Notes: a model not told the origin generated them from the sequence alone. Positions 48,262 to 57,609 are shown, numbered from the stretch's first letter. The stretch: DNA of 64,000 nt from Pelomonas asaccharophilus_A (GCF_031458115.1 NZ_JAVDXV010000001.1:186001-250000), one strand, 5' to 3'. Numbers and translations: made by a program.

Positions 48262-48834
48262 TCAGTAGCTGTAGGCCAGACCCAGTTGCAGCAAGGGCTT
48301 GAAGCGCAGGTCGCGCATCGCGTCCTCGAAACCCTGGGCGCTGCTGCGGCCCAGCCGCAGGCCCACGCTGCCGGACACCAGGCCCAGGTCGGCGCTGAAG
48401 GACAGCCCGCCGCCCGTCACGCGGCCCGTGTAGCCTATGCCCAGATAGGACAGGTTGCCGCTGGGCTCCAGCGCGTAGGCGTCGGCGCTGGTGAGCGAGA
48501 CATTGCGCCGGCCCGCCGACACCGGGCCGCTGCCCAGCGCCAGACCGCCGCTGCTCTGCGAGACCGACAGCGGGCCGGTCAGCAGGCCGCCGGTGGCGCG
48601 CAGGCCGCCGCTGAGGCCGCTGAGGCCGGATCGGGTCAGGTAGTAGTCGCCCAGCAGGTTGGCGCTGAGGACGCGTGAGCCGCCCAGTTGCGGGCGTGAA
48701 TCCTGGGGCGTGTCGGAGCTGGAGAGTTGCAATCGCGCCTGCCAGCGCGGATTGGCGTCGACCTCGGCCGCGAGGGCCGGCAGGCTGAACAGGGCAGAGA
48801 GGCTCAGTACTGCAGCGCTGGCGAGGCGGGTCAT
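48262..48834 (-). CDS. Probable outer-membrane beta-barrel protein
   Basis: Not recognised by name. The 190-residue product has a Sec signal peptide (SLPALA, about residue 22). The rest alternates Gly/Ser and hydrophobic strands, with tyrosine-rich turns, and ends LQLGLAYSY, an aromatic C-terminus typical of outer-membrane barrels. A possible 8-stranded barrel is inferred. It stands between prmC and grxD, which are often adjacent in this group. ATG 48834. Confidence 0.6.
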   Translation of the reverse strand: MTRLASAAVLSLSALFSLPALAAEVDANPRWQARLQLSSSDTPQDSRPQLGGSRVLSANLLGDYYLTRSGLSGLSGGLRATGGLLTGPLSVSQSSGGLALGSGPVSAGRRNVSLTSADAYALEPSGNLSYLGIGYTGRVTGGGLSFSADLGLVSGSVGLRLGRSSAQGFEDAMRDLRFKPLLQLGLAYSY

Positions 48835-48968
48835 GGTCGTCTCCTGCGCGGTGCAAGGCAGGCACCGGGATTCGATACTACGCCGGCATTTCGTTCGCGG
48901 GAATGACGATCTGGCGGGAAAAGATCACGTAAACAGGTGACGCGACCAACCGCGCGTCGAATCCGGAT

Positions 48969-49772
48969 TCAGCCGGCCCAGCGGCCGCCGCTGGCACGGG
49001 CGCGGCCGGCCAGGTCGCGGCGCAGTGCCTGCCGGGCGTAACCGCGTGCGCCCAGTCGCAGGGCCAGCGCATCGGCCTGGTCCCAGCCATGCTCCAGCAG
49101 CAGCCAGCCGCCGGGCGCCAGATGTTGCGGCGCCGCATCAATCAGCGTGTGCAGGTCGGCCATGCCGTCGGCGCCGGGCGTCAGGGCCGTGATCGGCTCG
49201 TGGCGCAGGGCGGGCAGGTGCGGGTCGTCGCTGGCGATGTAGGGCGGGTTGCTGACGATGAGGTCGAAGCGCTGGCCGGCCAGCGGCTCGAACCAGCTAC
49301 CAAAACGCCAGTCAACGTCCAGCGCCAGGCGTTCACCATTGGCGCGGGCGACGGCGAGCGCGTCGGCGCTGAAGTCCACGGCCGTGAGCTGCGCGCGCGG
49401 GCAGGCGGCCTTGATGGCCAGCGCAATGGCGCCGCTGCCGGTGCCGAGGTCCACTACGCGGGGTTGGCCGGGCAGGTCTGCCAGCAGCTCCAGCGCCCAG
49501 TCGACCAGCGTCTCGGTGTCCGGCCGTGGGATCAGCGTGGACGGCGTGACCTGCAGCAGCAGACCATGGAAGGGCTGCCAGCCGGTCAGGTGGGCCAGCG
49601 GCTCGCCTGCCGCGAGGCGGCGCAGTGCTGCCTCGGCACCGGGAGCCGGCGCGTCGCCATGCGTGACGAGCCAGGTGCGGTTCTGGCCGGTCAGGTGGCT
49701 GAGCAGCGTTTGCGCGTCGCCGCGCTCCACGCCGAGCTGGCGGGCCAGGGCCAGCGCGTCGTCGACGGTCAT
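48969..49772 (-). CDS. prmC: Release-factor glutamine methyltransferase PrmC
   Basis: Methylates the GGQ glutamine of class I release factors, here encoded just upstream. SAM-binding motif VDLGTGSGAIALAI and the catalytic NPPY in VSNPPYIAS are present. 267 residues. ATG 49772 overlaps the prfA stop (ATGA at 49769-49772), coupling enzyme and substrate. Confidence 0.95.
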   Translation of the reverse strand: MTVDDALALARQLGVERGDAQTLLSHLTGQNRTWLVTHGDAPAPGAEAALRRLAAGEPLAHLTGWQPFHGLLLQVTPSTLIPRPDTETLVDWALELLADLPGQPRVVDLGTGSGAIALAIKAACPRAQLTAVDFSADALAVARANGERLALDVDWRFGSWFEPLAGQRFDLIVSNPPYIASDDPHLPALRHEPITALTPGADGMADLHTLIDAAPQHLAPGGWLLLEHGWDQADALALRLGARGYARQALRRDLAGRARASGGRWAG

Positions 49773-50854
49773 GCGCGGCCGGCTTCCAGCTCGGCCAGCT
49801 GTTCCGCGGCCTGCGCGGCCAGCAGGCCTTGGATGACGTCGTTCAGGTCGCCGTCCATGATCTGCCCGAGCTTGTAGAGCGTCAGGTTGATGCGGTGGTC
49901 GGTCAGCCGACCCTGCGGGAAGTTGTAGGTACGGATGCGGTCGCTGCGGTCGCCGGTGCCGATCAGGCCCTTTCGCGTGGCGGCCTCCTTGGCGGCGCGC
50001 TCGCTGCGCTCCTTCTCCTGGATGCGCGCCTGCAGCACCTGCAGCGCCTTGGCCTTGTTGCTGTGCTGGCTGCGGCCGTCCTGGCACTCGGCCACGATGC
50101 CGGTCGGCAGGTGGACGACGCGCACGGCGGAGTCGGTCTTGTTGATGTGCTGGCCGCCGGCGCCGCTGGCGCGGAAGGTGTCGATGCGCAGGTCGGCCGG
50201 GTTCAGCGTGATGGCCTCGGCCTCGTCGGGCTCGGGCATCACGGCGATGGTGCAGGCGCTGGTGTGGATGCGGCCCTGGGTTTCGGTGGCCGGCACGCGC
50301 TGCACGCGGTGGCCGCCGGATTCGAACTTGAGGCGGCCGTAGACGCCGTCGCCTTCCACGCGAACGACCAGTTCCTTGTAGCCGCCCAGGTCCGACACGT
50401 TCTCGCTCATGATCTCGGTGCGCCAGCCCTGGTTCTCGGCAAAGCGCAGGTACATGCGCGCCAGGTCGCCGGCGAACAGCGCCGACTCGTCTCCGCCAGT
50501 GCCGGCGCGGATTTCCAGGAAGGCGTTGCGCTCATCGTCCGGGTCCTTGGGAATCAGCGCGAGCTGCAGCTCCTGGTCCAGCGTGGCCAGCGCCGCCTCG
50601 TTGGACGCGATCTCCTCGCGGGCCATCTCGGCCATTTCCGGATCGGCCAGCATGTCGCGCGCGGCGGCGAGGTCGGCTTCGTGCGCCTGATAGCGGCGGT
50701 AGCGCTCGACGAGGCCCGACACCTCGGACTGCTCACGGGTCAGCGCGCGGTAGCGCTTCATGTCCGCCGCGATGCTGCCATCGGCAAGGATGGTGTCCAG
50801 CTCGGCGAGGCGGAAGCTGAGGCGGTCGAACTGCTGGCGCAGGGAGTCTTTCAT
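49769..50854 (-). CDS. prfA: Peptide chain release factor 1
   Basis: Recognises UAA and UAG and triggers peptide release. The anticodon-mimic P-x-T motif is PAT at residues 188-190, and GGQ is at 233-235 (SGAGGQHINKT). 361 residues. It lies after hemA (66-base gap) and before prmC. Confidence 0.96.
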   Translation of the reverse strand: MKDSLRQQFDRLSFRLAELDTILADGSIAADMKRYRALTREQSEVSGLVERYRRYQAHEADLAAARDMLADPEMAEMAREEIASNEAALATLDQELQLALIPKDPDDERNAFLEIRAGTGGDESALFAGDLARMYLRFAENQGWRTEIMSENVSDLGGYKELVVRVEGDGVYGRLKFESGGHRVQRVPATETQGRIHTSACTIAVMPEPDEAEAITLNPADLRIDTFRASGAGGQHINKTDSAVRVVHLPTGIVAECQDGRSQHSNKAKALQVLQARIQEKERSERAAKEAATRKGLIGTGDRSDRIRTYNFPQGRLTDHRINLTLYKLGQIMDGDLNDVIQGLLAAQAAEQLAELEAGRA

Positions 50855-50920
50855 GGGGCGTGATCGGAGAAGCAGTCAGAGGCGGCGCGCGGAAGGCGCC
50901 GGGCGGCGGCGAGGGCGCCG

Positions 50921-52183
50921 CTAAGACTGCCTGCCGCGCAGGAACAGGCGCGAGACGGTCTGCGCCAGCTGCAGGCGCTGCTCGCCATCGCTGGCGTGCA
51001 GCTCGGCCAGCGTGCCGTGCAGCAGCTTTTGCGTGAGGCCGCGGGACAGGGCGTCCAGCACCTCGTCCACGTCCGCGCCCTTGGCCAGCAGCTTGCGGGC
51101 GCGGGCTGTTTCCACGGCGCGCCAGTCATCGGCCTGAGCGTGCAGGGCCTGGATCAGCGGCACGGTGTGGCGCTGGTCCAGCCAGTGCATGAAGCTCTGC
51201 ACGCCGGTCTCGACGATGGCCTCGGCCTGGGCGACGGCGGCCTGGCGCTTCTCGCCGGCGGTCTGCACCTGCTGGGCCAGCTCGTCGACGGTGTAGAGGT
51301 AGACGTCATCCAGCTGCGCGACCTCGGGCTCGATGTCGCGCGGCACGGCCAGGTCGACCATGAACATCGGGCGGTGCTTGCGTTTCTTCAGCGCGCGTTC
51401 CACTGCGCCCAGGCCGATCAGCGGCAGGCTGGACGCGGTGCACGACACGACGATGTCGAACTCGTGCAGGCGCTCGGGCAGGTCGGACAGCCGCACGGCC
51501 TCGGCGCCGAAGCGGATGGCCAGCTTCTCGCCGCGCTCCAGCGTGCGGTTGGCAACGGCCATGCTGCGCGGCGTCTTGGCGGCGAAGTGCGTGGCGGTCA
51601 GCTCGATCATCTCGCCGGCGCCGACGAACAGCACGCGCGTCTTGGCCAGGTCTTCGAACAGCTGGCCGGCCAGGCGCACGGCGGCGGCGGCCATGCTGAT
51701 GGAGTGGGCGCCGATCTCGGTGGAGCTGCGCACTTCCTTGGCCACCGAGAAGCTGCGCTGGAACAGCTGGTGCAGCGTCGTGCCCAGGGCGCCGGCGTTC
51801 TCGGCCTCCTTCACGGCCTGCTTCATCTGGCCCAGGATCTGCGGCTCGCCCAGCACCATGGAGTCCAGGCCGCTGGCGACGCGGAAGGCATGGCGCGCGG
51901 CGGCGCTGCCCTGCATCACGTAAGCGTGCTCACGCAGTTCGCCGGCCTCGACACCGCCGGTCTGGGCCAGCCAGGCGATGGCGGGCTGGACCTGCGTCGT
52001 CGGGGCGGCGACATACAGCTCGGTGCGGTTGCAGGTGGACAGGATGGCGGCCTCGGGGGTGCCCGGCAACTTCTGGCGCAGGCCTGTCAGCGACGGAGCC
52101 AGCTGTTCGAGCGTGAACGCAAACCGGCCGCGCAGATCCAGCGGGGCGGTGTTGTGGTTCAGGCCGAGAGCAAAGACCGACAT
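50921..52183 (-). CDS. hemA: Glutamyl-tRNA reductase
   Basis: First step of the C5 route to 5-aminolevulinate and haem: reduces glutamyl-tRNA to glutamate-1-semialdehyde. The catalytic Cys51 is in LSTCNRTELY; substrate-binding GLNHNTAPL is at the start and NADPH-binding VLFVGAGEMIEL near residue 185. 420 residues. hemA-prfA-prmC is a classic proteobacterial operon. Divergent from a small membrane protein gene across 54 bases. Confidence 0.95.
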   Translation of the reverse strand: MSVFALGLNHNTAPLDLRGRFAFTLEQLAPSLTGLRQKLPGTPEAAILSTCNRTELYVAAPTTQVQPAIAWLAQTGGVEAGELREHAYVMQGSAAARHAFRVASGLDSMVLGEPQILGQMKQAVKEAENAGALGTTLHQLFQRSFSVAKEVRSSTEIGAHSISMAAAAVRLAGQLFEDLAKTRVLFVGAGEMIELTATHFAAKTPRSMAVANRTLERGEKLAIRFGAEAVRLSDLPERLHEFDIVVSCTASSLPLIGLGAVERALKKRKHRPMFMVDLAVPRDIEPEVAQLDDVYLYTVDELAQQVQTAGEKRQAAVAQAEAIVETGVQSFMHWLDQRHTVPLIQALHAQADDWRAVETARARKLLAKGADVDEVLDALSRGLTQKLLHGTLAELHASDGEQRLQLAQTVSRLFLRGRQS

Positions 52184-52237
52184 GGGTTGAATTGTAGGAT
52201 TCGGCGCTTTTTCAGCTGCGGCCTAAGCTTTCTCAAA

Positions 52238-52513
52238 ATGAGTCCACTCGACGCCTTTTGGCACATCGCCAACCTGTTTGCCCCGGCCTGGGGGCTGGCG
52301 GCGCTGCTGGCGGTGGCGATCAAGGGGCTGTGGCGGCGGCAGGCGAAGTCTCTGGGCTGGCGCAGGTTGTGGGCTTGGGGGTCAGCGGGCGGCACGGCTG
52401 CGGTCATCGCGGCGCTGGTCGTGCTGGGCCGCGACGGCCGCATGGCCGGCTACGCGTTGCTGGTGCTCGGCGTGGCCCTGCCACAGTGGTATTTGCTCAG
52501 TTTCAGGCGCTGA
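52238..52513 (+). CDS. Small predicted membrane protein
   Basis: Not recognised. The 91-residue product has three likely membrane helices: about residues 13-30, 49-65 and 71-86, with a basic loop WRRQAKSLGWRR between the first two. ATG 52238. It faces away from hemA and converges on miaB, whose 3' end it overlaps by 11 bases. Small multi-span proteins at this site are common in the order, but no role is known to me. Confidence 0.65.
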   Translation: MSPLDAFWHIANLFAPAWGLAALLAVAIKGLWRRQAKSLGWRRLWAWGSAGGTAAVIAALVVLGRDGRMAGYALLVLGVALPQWYLLSFRR

Positions 52514-53858
52514 GCACGTCCTCAGTCGTGACGACCTCGCCGCGCAGCGAATGCGCGAAGGCGGTCGTGATGCGCACGTCCACCAACTGGTTCATCAGCC
52601 GCGGCGAGCCGGCGAAGTTGACGATGCGGTTGCACTCGGTGCGGCCCATCAGCTCGGACGCGTCCTTGCGGGCGTTGCCGGTGACCAGCACCTTTTCCAC
52701 CTTGCCGACCATGCCTTGCGAAATCGTCAACGCGTGGGCCTCGATGGCGGCCTGCAGTTCCTGCAGGCGCTTGACCTTGGTCTCGTAGGGCGTCGTGTCC
52801 TCCAGCGCGGCGGCCGGCGTGCCGGGGCGTGGGCTGAAGATGAAGCTGAACGAGGCGTCGAAGCCGACGTCGTGCACCAGCTTCATCAGCCTGGCGTGGT
52901 CGTCGTCGGTCTCGCCGGGGAAGCCGACGATGAAGTCGCTGGCCAGGCGCAGGTCCGGGCGGATGGCGCGCAGCTTGCGGACGATGCTCTTGAACTCCAG
53001 CGCCGTGTAGCCGCGCTTCATCGCCATCAGGATGCGGTCGCTGCCGTGCTGCACGGGCAGGTGCAGGTGGTTCACCAGCTGCGGGATCTTGCCGTAGGCC
53101 TCGATGAGGCGCGGGCTGAACTCGTTGGGGTGGCTGGTGGTGAAGCGCAGACGCCGGATGCCGGGGATCTCGGCGGCGTACTCCAGCAGCAGGGCCAAGT
53201 CGGCGAACTCGGCCGTGTCGCCCATCTTGCCGCGGTAGGCATTGACGTTCTGGCCCAGCAGGTTGATCTCCATGACGCCCTGGTCGGCCAAACCGGCGAT
53301 CTCGGTCAGCACGTCGTCGAAGGGGCGCGAGACTTCCTCACCGCGGGTGTAGGGCACCACGCAGTAGCTGCAGTACTTGGAGCAGCCTTCCATGATGGAG
53401 ACGAAGGCCGAAGCGCCCTCGACCTTGGCCGGCGGCAGGTGGTCGAACTTCTCGATCTCGGGGAAGGAGATGTCCACCTGCGGGCGGCGTTGCTCGCGGC
53501 GGGCTTCCAGCATCTGCGGCAGGCGGTGCAGCGTCTGCGGGCCGAAGACGACGTCGACATACGGCGCGCGCTCGATGATGGCGGCGCCTTCCTGGCTGGC
53601 CACGCAGCCGCCCACGCCGATCATGACGCCCTTGGCCTTCAGATGCTTCACGCGGCCGAGGTCGCTGAACACCTTCTCCTGCGCCTTCTCGCGCACCGAG
53701 CAGGTGTTGAACAGGATGAGGTCGGCCTGCTCGGGGTCATCCGTGGGCGTGTAGCCCTTGGCGGCCTCGAGCACATCGGCCATCTTGTCCGAGTCGTACT
53801 CGTTCATCTGGCAGCCGAAGGTCTTGATATAGACCTTCTTCTGAGAGGTCTCGTTCAT
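52503..53858 (-). CDS. miaB: tRNA-2-methylthio-N6-dimethylallyladenosine synthase
   Basis: Radical-SAM enzyme that adds the methylthio group to i6A37 of tRNAs. The N-terminal cluster cysteines are in TFGCQMN, FNTCSVRE and GGCVAS. The radical-SAM motif is CSKYCSYC in MEGCSKYCSYCVVPYTRG. A C-terminal TRAM domain ends the protein. 451 residues. ATG 53858 overlaps the stop of the upstream secreted-protein gene. Confidence 0.95.
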   Translation of the reverse strand: MNETSQKKVYIKTFGCQMNEYDSDKMADVLEAAKGYTPTDDPEQADLILFNTCSVREKAQEKVFSDLGRVKHLKAKGVMIGVGGCVASQEGAAIIERAPYVDVVFGPQTLHRLPQMLEARREQRRPQVDISFPEIEKFDHLPPAKVEGASAFVSIMEGCSKYCSYCVVPYTRGEEVSRPFDDVLTEIAGLADQGVMEINLLGQNVNAYRGKMGDTAEFADLALLLEYAAEIPGIRRLRFTTSHPNEFSPRLIEAYGKIPQLVNHLHLPVQHGSDRILMAMKRGYTALEFKSIVRKLRAIRPDLRLASDFIVGFPGETDDDHARLMKLVHDVGFDASFSFIFSPRPGTPAAALEDTTPYETKVKRLQELQAAIEAHALTISQGMVGKVEKVLVTGNARKDASELMGRTECNRIVNFAGSPRLMNQLVDVRITTAFAHSLRGEVVTTEDVLSA

Positions 53859-54232
53859 CGCTTGATCCAGGTCTGGTTGCCGGGGTTGAACTGCCAGGTG
53901 GCCGACTCGGCGGGCGTCGTGGGCCAGGGCTTGTTGGCCAGCTCGGCGGGATTCAGTACCCACACGTCCATGATGAGCCCGCTGCTCTCCACCGTGTAGT
54001 GCACCACCAGCTTCTGGCCCGTGAGGCCGGCCGGCGGCACCCACAGGTTGACCTCGTTCTTGATGCGCGCTCCCGGCGCCAGGCGGGCGGGCTTGCCGTT
54101 CAGGCGTGCATCCGGGAACTGCGTGATCTGCAGCTCGCCGCGCATCGCGGTGGCGGGGAAGGGGCGGTGGGTCTGCGCGTGGGCCACCAGGCAGGTGGCG
54201 GCCAGCGTCAACGAGAGTGCACAGCGGTACAT
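53855..54232 (-). CDS. Uncharacterised exported protein upstream of miaB
   Basis: Not recognised. The 125-residue product has a signal peptide ending VAHAQ (about residue 20). The mature part has a short beta-rich domain with HYTVESSGLIMDVWVL and ends NPGNQTWIKR; no cysteines remain in the mature form. ATG 54232. Its stop overlaps the miaB ATG (ATGA), so the two are probably co-expressed, which by itself says little about function. Confidence 0.65.
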   Translation of the reverse strand: MYRCALSLTLAATCLVAHAQTHRPFPATAMRGELQITQFPDARLNGKPARLAPGARIKNEVNLWVPPAGLTGQKLVVHYTVESSGLIMDVWVLNPAELANKPWPTTPAESATWQFNPGNQTWIKR

Positions 54233-54301
54233 GGCATGTCCAGTGGCTGCGGAGCTGCGGAAAGACAAACGGCCCGAGCAATGCTCGGGCCGTTCGGATT
54301 T

Positions 54302-54378
<77 letters not shown>

Positions 54379-54432
54379 TGAGCCCGCCATTCTAAGCGAG
54401 TTTTTTCGGAGCTGGCAACAAGATCTGAAAAA

Positions 54433-56082
54433 TTACAAACCGGGCTCGCGCAGCCAGCCCTTGAAGGGCTGGCCGGGCAGGCGCTTGAGGCCCTCGACGA
54501 GCTGGGTGGCGTTGAACACCGCACCGGCGTCGTTGGTGTGGGTGCGGGCGTCGGAGAAGAAGCCATCCACGCGTTCGGCGCCGATGGCTCGGTAGGCCTC
54601 GGCAACGCGCAGCGTCAGGTCGATGAACTGGGCGCCGTTGGCCTTGGCGACCTGCTCGCCCCAGGCGGCGTAGTTCTCGAAGTCGCGCGGCTGCTCGGGC
54701 TTCCAGCGGTCCTTGTGCGGGATGGGCGACAGCACCACCACGTTCGCACCCTTGGCGCGCGCGTCGGTGATGTAGCGCTTCAGGTACCAGCCGAAGCTCT
54801 GCACGGCTTCCTTGCTGCCGTCGGGGCGGGTGTCTTCCACTGTCTCATCGCCGATGCCGGGCACCGAGCCGCGGTTCTTGCCGGCCGGGTCGCCGATGCG
54901 GGCGCCGTCGTTGTGGCCGAACTGGATCAGCATCCAGTCGCCGGCCTTCAGGTTCTCCAGCACCGAGGCCCAGCGGCCTTCGGTGAAGAAGGTACGGCTG
55001 CTGCGGCCACCGATGGCGTTGTTGACGACGTTGACGCGCTGTGTGTCGAAGAACGGCGCCAGGCGCTCGCCCCAGCCGAAGGCGCCGTTCTGGCCGCCGC
55101 TGCGCACGGTGGAGTCGCCGATCAGCACGAGGCTGGGCAGCTTGGCGTCGCGCGGGGCCTCGACCTTGACCTTGCGGGCGTCCACCACGGGCCGGTCGTC
55201 CGAGCCGTCCGGCGCGAAGCGCTGCTTGTAGACGTCCTCGGGCAGCACCTTGTTCTGCAGCAGGCCGGCGACGACCAGCTGCGCATTGACCGCCGCACCC
55301 AGCCAGTTGGTGTGCACCGTCTCGGGGTCCGGCGGGAACAGGGTTGCCACGACGGTCCTGCCCAGCGCCTCGTAGCGCTTGGCGCCCCATTCGTTGAGGT
55401 CGATGAAGGCGACGCCTTCCTGCCGGGCCACCTCGGCGGCCCATCCGGCGAAGTTGCCGCCGGCGCGCGTCACCGTCACGCCGTCGGCTTCCCACCGCTT
55501 GCGGATCACCGGCGACGCAATGACCGGCGTGGCGCCAGCCGCGCGGATCTCGGCGACGTAGCCGCGCAGGTAGGCGCCGTAGGTGGTGACGGTCTCGGGC
55601 TTGCCGGTCAGCTGGTTGTTGATGTCTTCCTTCTCCGGCCCCGTGCCGCGCAGCACGCCGCGCGCGCGGCTGTTGTCGTTGACCGGGCTGGCGTCGTTGT
55701 GGCCGAACTGCATGACCACCCAGTCGCCTCGTTTGATGAAGGGCTTGGTGCGCTCCCAGTGGCCGCTGCTGCGGTAGGTGCGGCTGGACAGCCCGCCCAC
55801 GGCGCGGTTGACGACGTTGATCTTGTTCAGGTCGAAGTAGGCCGCGATCGGGTTGCCCCAGCCCCATTGGCCTTCCGGCCCCTTGCCCTGACCGTCGTCC
55901 CGGCCGTTGCGTACCGTGGAGTCGCCGATGAGGATCAGCGACGGCAATGCCGGCTTGGCGGGCTCGGGCAGCGTGACCTGGGCGCGCGCGGGGTCGGTGG
56001 AGGCGGTGAACTCCTGCGCCTGGGCCAACGGCAGCGCAAACAGCAGGGCCGCGAGTGCGCGGCGTAGTGGGTGGGCAGTCAT
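54433..56082 (-). CDS. Tandem-domain GDSL/CE12-like rhamnogalacturonan acetylesterase
   Basis: Probably removes acetyl groups from rhamnogalacturonan outside the cytoplasm. The 549-residue protein has a signal peptide (about residues 1-22) and two SGNH hydrolase domains. Domain 1 (about 48-275) has GDST with Ser55, AVGGLSSRT, GHND and a C-terminal His257. Domain 2 (about 316-535) has GDST with Ser324, AIGGRSSRT, GHND and His515. Both appear catalytically complete, although the acid residue before the His is one or two positions further away than in fungal CE12. Single-domain enzymes of this family are about 230-280 residues, so this is a fused duplication. It diverges from the PL22-like gene. 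Confidence 0.82.
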   Translation of the reverse strand: MTAHPLRRALAALLFALPLAQAQEFTASTDPARAQVTLPEPAKPALPSLILIGDSTVRNGRDDGQGKGPEGQWGWGNPIAAYFDLNKINVVNRAVGGLSSRTYRSSGHWERTKPFIKRGDWVVMQFGHNDASPVNDNSRARGVLRGTGPEKEDINNQLTGKPETVTTYGAYLRGYVAEIRAAGATPVIASPVIRKRWEADGVTVTRAGGNFAGWAAEVARQEGVAFIDLNEWGAKRYEALGRTVVATLFPPDPETVHTNWLGAAVNAQLVVAGLLQNKVLPEDVYKQRFAPDGSDDRPVVDARKVKVEAPRDAKLPSLVLIGDSTVRSGGQNGAFGWGERLAPFFDTQRVNVVNNAIGGRSSRTFFTEGRWASVLENLKAGDWMLIQFGHNDGARIGDPAGKNRGSVPGIGDETVEDTRPDGSKEAVQSFGWYLKRYITDARAKGANVVVLSPIPHKDRWKPEQPRDFENYAAWGEQVAKANGAQFIDLTLRVAEAYRAIGAERVDGFFSDARTHTNDAGAVFNATQLVEGLKRLPGQPFKGWLREPGL

Positions 56083-56146
56083 GGCGCGGATGCTAGGAGC
56101 AGCTGCCCATGCATGGCTGACGGCGATGGCGCAAGTTCTTGAGCGA

Positions 56147-56188
56147 TTGGCTGCCAGCAACATCGCGCAACAGAGCGCGGCCTAGAGT
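56147..56188 (+). promoter_or_regulatory. Candidate shared promoter element before the PL22-like gene
   Basis: TTGGCT at 56147-56152, a 30-base spacer and TAGAGT at 56183-56188 inside CCTAGAGTCCGGCC. The same arrangement precedes the TonB-dependent receptor at 57770-57811. TTGGC is followed by GCCAG, giving an imperfect dyad. Possibly an activator or repressor site plus a -10 element. Confidence 0.35.
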
Positions 56189-56215
56189 CCGGCCACACAA
56201 AAACGGAGACGCCTC

Positions 56216-57571
56216 ATGTCGTTGCGCAAGACCTCACTGCTGCTGAGCCTGGTGCTCGCGTTGACGCCCGCCTGGGCCCAGATCGGCCAGCGCGTCCCCT
56301 CGGAGAAGCGCATCGTCAAGGACCCCGTCACCGGCACGCCGCTGACCTTCCTGACGACCAAGCCGGGCGGCGACTCCAAGATCTATCCCAGCCACCCGCA
56401 ATGGACGGCGGACGGCAAGTGGCTGGTGTTCCGCTCCAACCGTGTCAAGGGCGAGGCTATCGCCGTCAACGAGGCCAGCGGCGAGATGGTGCAGGTCACC
56501 GAGGGCGGCTACGAGGGCATGCTCAACCTGTCGCAGTCGGGCGGCAACAAGCTCTACTTCCTGCGCAAGGACCCGGCGGGCGGCGACGCCAAGGTGCGAC
56601 AGGCCATCGAGGTGGACCTGGACCGTGTGTTCACCGACAGCAAGGCCCGCAAGCTGAAGCCGGCGGACGCCTATCAACGCGTCATCGCGACGCTGCCGGC
56701 CGAACTGGAGGCCTTTGGCGACAACGCGCTGGATGCTGACAACCAGTGGTTCTACTTCCGCATCCAGGGCAAGGACTACGCGGGCGCCAAGCTGCCCGCC
56801 GGCACCAAGATCGAGCCGCCGTTCGGCCCGCGCGGCATGGGCGCCGGCCCGCACGCCATCGGCAAGGTCAACGTGAAGACGGGCGAGTTCCAGCACGTTG
56901 TGTCCGTGCCCTTCCAGATCGGCCACATCCAGTCCAACCTGTGGAACCCGGGCGAGCTGGTGTTCAGCTGGGAGACCGGTGGCAAGTCGCCGCAGCGCAC
57001 CTGGACCGTCAAGGGCGACGGCACCGGCCTGCGCCCGATGTACCCCGAGTCTGCACACGAGTGGGTCACGCATGAGGCAATCATCGGCAAGGACGAGGTG
57101 GCGTTGGCCATCATGGGTCACCGCCCCATTCCCGGAGTGGAAGACGCGAGCCGCGCGCCCGGCACCGAGGTGGGCGGCGCCAACCCCGGTCAGGAAAAGT
57201 CCTGGGGCGACTCGGGCACGCGCGAGAAGCTGACCGGCCTCGTGATCGTCAACCTGCGCACCCGCGAGAGCCTGCTCGCCGGCCAGACGCTCAAGGGCAG
57301 CGGCCTGTGGCATGTGCACGGCTCGCCGGACGGCCGCTTCGCGGTGGGCGACGACTTCAAGCGCGACATCTGGCTCATCGACCGCAAGACGCGCGAAATG
57401 ATGCTGCTCAGCGCCGGCCACAAGGACACCGCGCGGGACCACCCCCACCCGACCTTCAGCCCGGACGGCAAGAAGATCCAGATCCAGTCCGCCATGCTGG
57501 CCGCCGACGGGCGCGAAATGAGTATCTGCGTGATTCCTGTGCCAAAGGCCTGGTTGAATCGCAAACCCTGA
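56216..57571 (+). CDS. Exported PL22-like oligogalacturonate lyase
   Basis: Likely beta-propeller lyase acting on short pectic oligosaccharides. The 451-residue protein has a signal peptide (about residues 1-21, PAWA) and then WD/TolB-like repeats: HPQWTADGKWLVFRS, GSPDGRFAVGDD and HPHPTFSPDGKKI. These recall PL22 enzymes, including the T-H-E motif (His286), a second His (368) and the H-P-H-P metal site (His409, His411). The Gln ligand I recall from characterised PL22 is not evident. Classical PL22 enzymes are cytoplasmic and about 390 residues, so export and extra length are unusual. GGAG lies before ATG 56216. Confidence 0.75.
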   Translation: MSLRKTSLLLSLVLALTPAWAQIGQRVPSEKRIVKDPVTGTPLTFLTTKPGGDSKIYPSHPQWTADGKWLVFRSNRVKGEAIAVNEASGEMVQVTEGGYEGMLNLSQSGGNKLYFLRKDPAGGDAKVRQAIEVDLDRVFTDSKARKLKPADAYQRVIATLPAELEAFGDNALDADNQWFYFRIQGKDYAGAKLPAGTKIEPPFGPRGMGAGPHAIGKVNVKTGEFQHVVSVPFQIGHIQSNLWNPGELVFSWETGGKSPQRTWTVKGDGTGLRPMYPESAHEWVTHEAIIGKDEVALAIMGHRPIPGVEDASRAPGTEVGGANPGQEKSWGDSGTREKLTGLVIVNLRTRESLLAGQTLKGSGLWHVHGSPDGRFAVGDDFKRDIWLIDRKTREMMLLSAGHKDTARDHPHPTFSPDGKKIQIQSAMLAADGREMSICVIPVPKAWLNRKP

Positions 57572-57609
57572 TTCGCTGCGGGTGATGAATATCCGCTGAA
57601 TATGAAAAT

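Noticed and set aside
52191..52196. TACAAT on the minus strand as the hemA -10 element
   Set aside because: It ends only 7 bases from the hemA ATG and has no -35 hexamer at 16-18 bases, so it would give an almost leaderless transcript.
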